From Pelomicrobium sp036803785 (GTDB lineage Bacteria; Pseudomonadota; Gammaproteobacteria; Burkholderiales; UBA6910), in the NCBI RefSeq assembly GCF_036803785.1, contig NZ_DAIRTR010000113.1, forward strand, positions 1 through 9,671: 9,671 bases of DNA. Direction: 5' to 3'. Within the stretch, counting starts at the first letter, position 1; the number at the start of each line of letters is the position of its first letter. A program made the translations under genes and the position numbers. The notes below the pieces were generated by a model. The model ran no database searches. It was not told the DNA's origin and saw only the letters and a program-made list of their open reading frames with translations. Of this stretch, positions 1 through 4,545 are shown piece after piece.

Positions 1-66
1 TCAGCTGGTTAGAGCATCACCTTGACATGGTGGGGGTCGGTGGTTCGAGTCCACTCGCGCCTACCA
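1..66 (+). tRNA. tRNA-Val(GAC), 5' end cut by the window
   Basis: Carries valine to GUC (and GUU) codons. The window begins in the D arm; about 11 bases (5' acceptor strand and start of the D stem) lie upstream. The anticodon stem is 17-21 with 29-33 (last pair T-G), loop 22-28, anticodon GAC at 24-26. The T loop is TTCGAGT. The 3' acceptor strand is 56-62, discriminator A63, and CCA is encoded at 64-66. The match to E. coli tRNA-Val(GAC) is close across this part. The thrS leader ORF begins only 21 bases past the CCA, with little room for a separate promoter, so tRNA-Val and thrS may share a transcript (inference). Confidence 0.93.
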
Positions 67-87
67 GCTTCGTGCGAAAAGCCCCGC

Positions 88-123
88 ATGATGTTTCGAA
101 CTTGCACGACGACCGACGGTTGA
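88..123 (+). CDS. Candidate threonine-rich leader peptide upstream of thrS
   Basis: A 12-codon frame (with TGA stop) encodes MMFRTCTTTDG. Four of 11 residues are threonine (codons ACT 100-102, ACG 106-108, ACG 109-111, ACC 112-114), the last three consecutive. It lies in the thrS leader and is followed by an intrinsic terminator at 151-178. In known amino-acid attenuators (thrL, hisL, pheM in E. coli) stalling on codons for the regulated amino acid favours an antiterminator. Here, a ribosome stalled at 106-114 would leave 134-139 free to pair with 158-163, while one at the stop codon would reach about 135 and could block that pairing. Weak point: the Shine-Dalgarno match is poor (GAAAAG at 76-81). 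Two adjacent ATGs (88 and 91) are possible starts. Family knowledge gives the mechanism; that it works here is inference. Confidence 0.6.
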   Translation: MMFRTCTTTDG

Positions 124-133
124 TGAAAGGGCG

Positions 134-163
134 CGAGCCACCCGCGAAAGAAAGTGCGGCTCG
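134..163 (+). promoter_or_regulatory. Candidate antiterminator pairing in the thrS leader
   Basis: CGAGCC at 134-139 is the exact reverse complement of GGCTCG at 158-163, giving a 6-bp G+C-rich stem with an 18-base loop. The 3' arm covers the top of the terminator's 5' arm plus its loop, so the two folds exclude each other. A small competing hairpin, CGCG 132-135 with CGCG 143-146, and a weak pairing of GGTT 118-121 with AGCC 136-139 could hold the 134-139 segment when the leader ORF is not being translated. The geometry fits classical ribosome-mediated attenuation; the assignment is inference from base pairing only. Confidence 0.5.
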
Positions 164-178
164 GCCGCACTTTTTTTT
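151..178 (+). terminator. Intrinsic terminator in the thrS leader, likely attenuator
   Basis: A perfect stem (GTGCGGC at 154-160 with GCCGCAC at 164-170, extended by three A-T pairs, 151-153 with 171-173) has a TCG loop and runs into eight T residues at 171-178. It ends 26 bases before the thrS ATG, leaving no room for a promoter in between, so thrS transcripts must pass through it. It may also end tRNA-Val transcripts. An alternative pairing, CGAGCC (134-139) with GGCTCG (158-163), would break it up. Confidence 0.88.
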
Positions 179-204
179 GACTGCCACCACCTAAGGAAGT
201 CCGG

Positions 205-2124
205 ATGTCGGTCGTTATCACGCTACCCGATAAGTCCAAGAAATCTTTCGATCGCCCACCGACCGTGGCGGAAGTTGCCGCGGCCATCGGTCCTGGCCTC
301 GCCCGCGCAGCGCTCGCCGGCAAGGTGAACGGGCGTCTGGTGGACCTGTCCCACCGCATCGACGCCGACGCGGAGGTGGCCATCGTCACCGATCGGGACC
401 CCGAGGGATTGGAGATCCTGCGCCACTCCACGGCCCATCTCCTGGCTCACGCGGTGAAAGAGCTCTTTCCCGATGCCCAAGTGACCATCGGCCCGGTGAT
501 CGAAAACGGCTTCTACTACGACTTCGCCTACAAGCGCCCCTTTACCCCCGAGGATCTGCAGGCGATCGAAAAGCGCATGGCCGAGATCGCCAAACGGGAC
601 TATCCGGTGGAGCGCCAGGTGCTTCCCCGGGACGCGGCGGTCAGGTTCTTCCGCGACCAGGGCGAAGAGTACAAGGCCCGCATCATCGAAGCGATTCCCG
701 AGGACGAGGAAATCTCCCTCTATCGTCAGGACGGCTTCACCGATCTGTGCCGCGGCCCCCACGTGCCCTCCACGGGCAAGCTCAAGGTATTCAAGCTGCT
801 CAAGGTGGCGGGCGCTTACTGGCGGGGCGACGCACGCAACGAGATGCTGCAGCGAATCTATGGGACGGCCTGGGCGAAGAAGGAAGACCAGGAGGCCTAT
901 CTCAAGGCATTGGAGGAGGCGGAACGCCGCGACCACCGCCGGCTCGGCCGCAGCCTGGATCTGTTCCACACCCAAGACGAGGCCCCGGGCATGGTGTTCT
1001 GGCATCCCAAGGGCTGGACCGTGTGGCAGCAGGTGGAGCAGTACATGCGTCGGGTATACGTGGACAACGGTTACCAGGAGGTGCGTTGTCCCCAGATCCT
1101 GGACGTGAGCCTGTGGCAACGCTCGGGTCACTGGGACAACTTCCGCGAGAACATGTTCTTTACCGCTTCCGAAAACCGCCAGTACGCGGTGAAGCCCATG
1201 AACTGCCCGGGGCACGTGCAAATCTTCAACAGCGCGCTGCGCAGCTACCGCGACCTGCCCCTGCGCTACGGTGAGTTCGGCTCCTGCCACCGCAACGAAC
1301 CCTCCGGAGCGTTGCATGGGCTCATGCGGGTGCGCGCCTTCACCCAGGACGACGGTCACATCTTCTGTACTGCGGGGCAGATCGAGCCGGAGGTGGTGGC
1401 GTTCCACCGCCTGGCCCTGAGCGTGTACGCCGATTTCGGCTTCGACGACGTCACCATCAAGCTGGCCCTGCGGCCCGAGAAGCGGCTGGGCTCCGACGAG
1501 GTCTGGGATCAGGCGGAAGGGGCGCTGCGGGCGGCGCTGGCCGCTTGCAACGTGCGCTGGGAGGAGCTCCCGGGCGAAGGGGCGTTCTATGGGCCCAAGA
1601 TCGAATATCATCTCAAGGATTCCATTGGCCGCTCCTGGCAGTGTGGAACCATCCAGGTGGATTTCGCCATGCCCCAGCGGCTCGGGGCGGAGTACGTGGC
1701 GGAGGACAACACCCGCCAGACGCCGGTCATGCTTCACCGGGCGATCCTGGGCTCCATGGAGCGGTTCATCGGCATTCTGATCGAGCACTACGCTGGGGCG
1801 TTTCCCTTGTGGCTCGCGCCCGTCCAAGCGGTGGTGATGAACATTTCCGAAGGCCAGGCGGCCTACGCCCGGGAAGTGGGCGAGGCGCTGCGGCGCCGGG
1901 GGCTGCGAGTGCAATGCGACTTGAGGAACGAAAAAATAACCTATAAAATTCGCGAACATAGTTTGCAGAAAGTGCCGTTCCAGCTCGTTGTCGGGGACAA
2001 GGAGGTGGCGGCACGCAAAGTGGCGGTGCGGGCGCGAGGCAACCAGGACCTGGGGGCGATGACCCTAGAGGCGTTCTGGGACCTGGTCGAGCGGGAACTG
2101 GCCAAGAAGGGGCGCACCGAATGA
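205..2124 (+). CDS. thrS: Threonyl-tRNA synthetase
   Basis: Class II synthetase that charges tRNA-Thr in the cytoplasm and edits mischarged Ser-tRNA-Thr. The protein has 639 residues, near the E. coli length. Order: TGS domain (about 1-62), editing domain with HxxxH at H74/H78 and the C182-x3-H186 pair, catalytic core (about 245-535), and C-terminal anticodon-binding domain (about 540-639). The catalytic zinc ligands C334, H385 and H511 fall at the same numbers as in E. coli. Motif 2 is around RNEPSG (363-368) and the motif 3 arginine is near R520. The start ATG is supported by an AAGGA Shine-Dalgarno at 194-198. The gene follows an attenuator-like leader rather than the tRNA-Thr-mimicking operator known in E. 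coli; regulation by threonyl-tRNA supply is inferred. Its 3' end holds a candidate infC promoter. Confidence 0.98.
   Translation: MSVVITLPDKSKKSFDRPPTVAEVAAAIGPGLARAALAGKVNGRLVDLSHRIDADAEVAIVTDRDPEGLEILRHSTAHLLAHAVKELFPDAQVTIGPVIENGFYYDFAYKRPFTPEDLQAIEKRMAEIAKRDYPVERQVLPRDAAVRFFRDQGEEYKARIIEAIPEDEEISLYRQDGFTDLCRGPHVPSTGKLKVFKLLKVAGAYWRGDARNEMLQRIYGTAWAKKEDQEAYLKALEEAERRDHRRLGRSLDLFHTQDEAPGMVFWHPKGWTVWQQVEQYMRRVYVDNGYQEVRCPQILDVSLWQRSGHWDNFRENMFFTASENRQYAVKPMNCPGHVQIFNSALRSYRDLPLRYGEFGSCHRNEPSGALHGLMRVRAFTQDDGHIFCTAGQIEPEVVAFHRLALSVYADFGFDDVTIKLALRPEKRLGSDEVWDQAEGALRAALAACNVRWEELPGEGAFYGPKIEYHLKDSIGRSWQCGTIQVDFAMPQRLGAEYVAEDNTRQTPVMLHRAILGSMERFIGILIEHYAGAFPLWLAPVQAVVMNISEGQAAYAREVGEALRRRGLRVQCDLRNEKITYKIREHSLQKVPFQLVVGDKEVAARKVAVRARGNQDLGAMTLEAFWDLVERELAKKGRTE
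1921..1949 (+). promoter_or_regulatory. Candidate sigma70 promoter inside thrS, driving infC
   Basis: Within the thrS coding region there is a -35-like TTGAGG (1921-1926), a 17-base spacer and a -10-like TAAAAT (1944-1949; an overlapping TATAAA is at 1942-1947). The patch 1921-1975 is strikingly AT-rich against its GC-rich surroundings and uses codons such as ATA, AGT, AAA and TTG that the rest of the gene avoids. In E. coli, infC promoters lie inside the end of thrS, so the position fits. Transcripts from here would have to cross the hairpin at 2127-2181 to reach infC. Confidence 0.55.
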
Positions 2125-2126
2125 GG

Positions 2127-2181
2127 GCTGTAGCAGCCGCGCGTGTTGACGAGCGGAGCGCGGCGAGCTGCAGCTTTTTTT
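2127..2181 (+). terminator. Strong terminator hairpin between thrS and infC
   Basis: The lower stem pairs GCTGTAGC (2127-2134) with GCTGCAGC (2167-2174), one G-T pair. After a small internal loop (A / GA), the upper stem pairs GCCGCGC (2136-2142) with GCGCGGC (2158-2164), closing a 15-base loop. Seven T residues follow at 2175-2181. The hairpin begins three bases after the thrS stop codon and its T-run ends six bases before the infC Shine-Dalgarno sequence. With no promoter visible between them, infC must be reached by readthrough, so partial termination or attenuation is likely (inference). Confidence 0.85.
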
Positions 2182-2186
2182 GACTT

Positions 2187-2203
2187 GGAGGGCTGACGCT
2201 ATC
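2187..2203 (+). promoter_or_regulatory. infC Shine-Dalgarno with rare ATC start codon
   Basis: GGAGGG (2187-2192), an 8-base spacer and ATC (2201-2203). The near-perfect Shine-Dalgarno compensates for a start codon that IF-3 itself discriminates against; this pairing decides the start of infC and is the known basis of IF-3 autoregulation in E. coli (where the codon is ATT). Confidence 0.85.
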
Positions 2204-2719
2204 GTTCAAGAGAAACAGCACCGGATCAATGGCGAGATCACTGCGCCCGAGGTCCGACTGATCGGCGTAAACGGCGAGCAGATCGGCATCGTGAGTCTGG
2301 CTACTGCCCAGCAAATGGCGGAGGAAGCAGAGCTGGATTTGGTGGAAATCGCGCCGCAGGCAAAACCCCCGGTCTGCCGCATCATGGACTACGGGAAGTT
2401 CAAGTATCGGGAGAGCAAGAAGCGGCACGAGGCCAGGCTCAAGCAGAAGCAGATCCAAGTCAAGGAAATCAAGTTCCGGCCGGGAACCGACGAAGGCGAC
2501 TACCAGATTAAGCTGCGCAATCTGGTCCGTTTCCTCCAGGAAGGGGATAAGGCAAAAGTGACGCTGCGTTTCCGCGGGCGTGAAATGGCCCACCAGGAGA
2601 TCGGCGCTCGCCTGCTCGAGCGGGTGAAGGCAGACCTGGAGCCCTACGGCACGGTGGAGCAGTTTCCGAAGATGGAAGGGCGGCAGATGGTCATGGTGCT
2701 GACGCCCAGAAAAAAGTGA
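2201..2719 (+). CDS. infC: Translation initiation factor IF-3, ATC start codon
   Basis: IF-3 binds the 30S subunit, keeps subunits apart and rejects wrong start codons and initiator mismatches. The 172-residue product has the N-terminal domain (about 1-75, with RINGEITAPEVRLIG and PPVCRIMDYGKFKY), a basic linker helix (about 70-90), and the C-terminal domain (about 90-172, with VKEIKFRPGTDEGDY and RFRGREMAHQE). The start is ATC at 2201: it sits 8 bases after a strong GGAGGG Shine-Dalgarno (2187-2192) and gives the family N-terminus. A TTG at 2180 is in frame but would put the Shine-Dalgarno inside the gene. Rare ATT/ATC/ATA starts are typical of infC and allow IF-3 to repress its own translation. 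It heads the infC-rpmI-rplT operon. Confidence 0.96.
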   Translation: MVQEKQHRINGEITAPEVRLIGVNGEQIGIVSLATAQQMAEEAELDLVEIAPQAKPPVCRIMDYGKFKYRESKKRHEARLKQKQIQVKEIKFRPGTDEGDYQIKLRNLVRFLQEGDKAKVTLRFRGREMAHQEIGARLLERVKADLEPYGTVEQFPKMEGRQMVMVLTPRKK

Positions 2720-2741
2720 GCGGAGGCTAAAACACGCACAG

Positions 2742-2763
2742 GCGGCCGGCGCGAGACGGCCGC
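2742..2763 (+). promoter_or_regulatory. G+C-rich hairpin in the infC-rpmI spacer
   Basis: GCGGCCG (2742-2748) pairs perfectly with CGGCCGC (2757-2763) over an 8-base loop. No T-run follows, so it is not an intrinsic terminator. It could be an RNA-processing or stability element, or part of the L20 control region. Confidence 0.5.
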
Positions 2764-2786
2764 TCGTTGCGGCTGGCGGTTTGAAG

Positions 2787-2847
2787 TTCGTGACGTGTAT
2801 AAGCGACGCCAGGTCACGAAGCGCCCGTCCCTGCGGGCCACCTGGCG
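2787..2847 (+). promoter_or_regulatory. Candidate L20-type pseudoknot operator before rpmI
   Basis: Two interleaved perfect inverted repeats are present: TTCGTGAC (2787-2794) with GTCACGAA (2813-2820), and CGCCAGGT (2807-2814) with ACCTGGCG (2840-2847). They share only the bases 2813-2814, so an H-type pseudoknot with stems of 8 and 6 bp, abutting at 2812/2813, can form; the 12-base first loop is 2795-2806. A nested hairpin, GCCCG 2823-2827 with CGGGC 2834-2838, fits in the last loop. The structure ends 8 bases before the rpmI Shine-Dalgarno (2856-2861). In E. coli, L20 (rplT product) represses rpmI-rplT translation through a pseudoknot at this position; the same role here is inferred. Confidence 0.55.
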
Positions 2848-2868
2848 AGCGAAGAAAGGAGAGTGAAA

Positions 2869-3066
2869 GTGCCCAAACTCAAGACCAAGCGTGGCGCCGC
2901 CAAACGCTTCAAGGTGCTGGGCGGCGGTGGGATCAAGCGCACCCAGTCCCACTTGCGCCACATCCTCACCAAGAAATCGCGCAAGCGCAAACGCAACCTG
3001 CGCGGGACGACCATGATTCACCCGGCCGACAAGGCCTTGGTGAGGAACATGCTGCCGTACGCGTAA
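2869..3066 (+). CDS. rpmI: 50S ribosomal protein bL35, GTG start
   Basis: Small, very basic protein of the large ribosomal subunit. The product has 65 residues, the usual bL35 length, with the family features PKLKTKRGAAKRFK near the N-terminus and HILTKKSRKRKRNLRG in the middle to C-terminal part. GTG at 2869 is chosen because it gives the standard MPK N-terminus and lies 7 bases after AAGGAG (2856-2861); an in-frame GTG at 2863 is only one base from that site. The stop codon overlaps the rplT Shine-Dalgarno, so translation of the two genes is probably coupled. Control by L20 through the upstream pseudoknot is inferred. Confidence 0.96.
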   Translation: MPKLKTKRGAAKRFKVLGGGGIKRTQSHLRHILTKKSRKRKRNLRGTTMIHPADKALVRNMLPYA

Positions 3067-3078
3067 AGGAGCGCACCC

Positions 3079-3438
3079 ATGCCAAGAGTCAAACGTGGAG
3101 TCACGGCGCGTGCCCGTCACAAGAAGGTGCTTGCCCAGGCCAAAGGCTATCGTGGCCGTCGCAAGAACGTGTTCCGGGTCGCCACCCAGGCGGTGATGAA
3201 GGCGGGGCAGTACGCCTACCGGGACCGCCGCCAGCGCAAGCGGCAGTTTAGGGCCTTGTGGATCGCCCGCATCAATGCCGCGGCGCGGGAGTGTGGTTTG
3301 ACCTACAGCGCTTTCATGAACGGGCTGAAGAAAGCCTCCATCGAGATCGACCGCAAGGTGTTGGCCGATCTCGCGGTGTTGGACAAGCCGGCCTTCGTTC
3401 GCATCGCGCAGCAAGCCAAGGCGAGCCTCGGCGCCTGA
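3079..3438 (+). CDS. rplT: 50S ribosomal protein bL20
   Basis: Binds 23S rRNA and is needed for early assembly of the 50S subunit. The 119-residue product has the basic N-terminal extension (MPRVKRGVTARARHKKVL, residues 1-18) that threads into rRNA, and a globular C-terminal half with RFRALWIARINAA-like sequence (FRALWIARINAAARE) and SYSAFMNGLKKA-like sequence (TYSAFMNGLKKA). The start ATG follows AAGGAG (3066-3071) by 7 bases, and that site overlaps the rpmI stop codon. In E. coli, L20 represses rpmI-rplT by binding their mRNA; the pseudoknot-capable segment at 2787-2847 is the likely counterpart. The sequence is typical, with no oddities. Confidence 0.97.
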   Translation: MPRVKRGVTARARHKKVLAQAKGYRGRRKNVFRVATQAVMKAGQYAYRDRRQRKRQFRALWIARINAAARECGLTYSAFMNGLKKASIEIDRKVLADLAVLDKPAFVRIAQQAKASLGA

Positions 3439-3454
3439 GAGACTTGCCCGGCCT

Positions 3455-3480
3455 GGGGGGCGAAAGCCCCCTTCTTGTTC
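3455..3480 (+). terminator. Terminator-like hairpin between rplT and pheS
   Basis: GGGGGC (3456-3461) pairs perfectly with GCCCCC (3466-3471) over a GAAA tetraloop, with an extra G-T pair possible, followed by TTCTTGTT. The tail is interrupted by C and G, so termination may be partial. It lies less than 50 bases before pheS with no promoter visible between. In E. coli this spacer holds the pheM leader peptide and attenuator; no phenylalanine-rich ORF fits here. Confidence 0.6.
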
Positions 3481-3516
3481 GTGGGTGGGCCCGTGAAACC
3501 CATGCTTCAGCCGTCG

Positions 3517-4500
3517 ATGGAAAGCCTGGATCAGCTCGTCCAGGAGGCGCTCGAGGAGTTTCGTCGCGTCAAGGACCCCGATTCCCTGGAGCGGGCAAAG
3601 GCGCGCTATCTGGGCCGCGCGGGGATCCTCACCGGGCTGCTGAAAACGCTCGGTCGGTTGCCGCCGGAGGAACGGCCGGTGGCAGGGGCGCGGATCAACC
3701 AAGCCAAGCAGAGGCTAGAGGAAGCCCTCGCACGCACCCGGGAGGCTCTGGCGTGGCGCACGCTGGAAGAGCGCTTGGCCTCCGAAGCCCTGGACGTCTC
3801 CCTCCCGGGACGGGGCCAGGGCGTCGGCGGGCTGCATCCCGTCACCCGTACCCTAGCCCGCATCGAGGCCCTGTTCGCTTCCATCGGCTTTGAGATCGCC
3901 TCCGGCCCCGAGATCGAAACCGATTATTACAACTTCACGGCCCTCAACATTCCAGAGGGGCATCCCGCCCGGGCCATGCACGATACTTTCTACGTGGAAG
4001 GCGGTCTGCTCCTGCGCACCCATACCTCCCCGATCCAGATCCGCTATATGGAGCGCCATACGCCGCCCGTCAAGATCATCGCTCCGGGGAAGGTCTATCG
4101 CGTGGATTCGGACGCCACCCACTCCCCCATGTTCCACCAGGTGGAGGGCTTGTGGATCGACAGGCACATCACTTTCGCTGATCTCAAGGGGGTCGTGGCC
4201 GATTTCCTGGCCCGGTTTTTCGAGCGGGACACGCTCCGCATTCGCTTCCGACCGTCCTTCTTCCCGTTCACCGAACCCTCCGCCGAGATCGACATGAGCT
4301 TCGGCGAGGGCTGGCTAGAGTTGGGTGGGTGCGGCATGGTGCATCCCAATGTCCTGAAGTTCGTCGACATCGATGCCGAGCGCTACCAGGGCTTCGCCTT
4401 CGGCCTTGGCGTGGAGCGGTTAGCGATGCTGCGCTATGGGGTCAACGACATCCGGGCGTTTTTTGAAAACGACATGCGCTTTCTCAAGCAGTTCAATTAG
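3517..4500 (+). CDS. pheS: Phenylalanyl-tRNA synthetase alpha subunit
   Basis: Catalytic subunit of the cytoplasmic alpha2-beta2 enzyme that charges tRNA-Phe. From ATG 3517 the protein has 327 residues, exactly the E. coli length, and the pocket alanine that sets amino-acid size selectivity falls at A294, as in E. coli. An N-terminal coiled coil (about 1-85) binds tRNA; the class II core follows, with the THSPMFHQVEG segment (201-211), the FRPSFFPFTEPSAEID segment (244-259) and motif 3 GFAFGLGVERLAMLRYG (292-308). Start choice is uncertain: 3517 has no Shine-Dalgarno, while in-frame ATG 3502 (332 residues) lies 12 bases after a G-rich GGTGGG at 3484-3489. pheT follows after 45 bases; the two subunits are surely co-expressed. 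Confidence 0.97.
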   Translation: MESLDQLVQEALEEFRRVKDPDSLERAKARYLGRAGILTGLLKTLGRLPPEERPVAGARINQAKQRLEEALARTREALAWRTLEERLASEALDVSLPGRGQGVGGLHPVTRTLARIEALFASIGFEIASGPEIETDYYNFTALNIPEGHPARAMHDTFYVEGGLLLRTHTSPIQIRYMERHTPPVKIIAPGKVYRVDSDATHSPMFHQVEGLWIDRHITFADLKGVVADFLARFFERDTLRIRFRPSFFPFTEPSAEIDMSFGEGWLELGGCGMVHPNVLKFVDIDAERYQGFAFGLGVERLAMLRYGVNDIRAFFENDMRFLKQFN

Positions 4501-4545
4501 GCGGCAGTTTCCGAAACGGTTTACCGTTGCCCGTTCACGATTGCC

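Noticed and set aside
67..204. T-box riboswitch in the thrS leader
   Set aside because: No T-box bulge sequence or specifier stem is seen, and such elements are essentially absent from proteobacteria; the Thr-codon ORF explains the leader better.
9..431. Minus-strand open frame running through tRNA-Val and the thrS start
   Set aside because: It crosses a tRNA gene, the terminator and the start of thrS, and yields a typical false tRNA-antisense protein end.
223..1959. Long open frame on the - strand opposite thrS
   Set aside because: It is the antisense shadow of a clear thrS gene; high GC content keeps the opposite frame open, and the protein resembles no family.
4515..4528. AACGG/CCGTT hairpin between pheS and pheT as a terminator
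   Set aside because: Only five pairs, no T-run, and it would split the two subunits of one enzyme.
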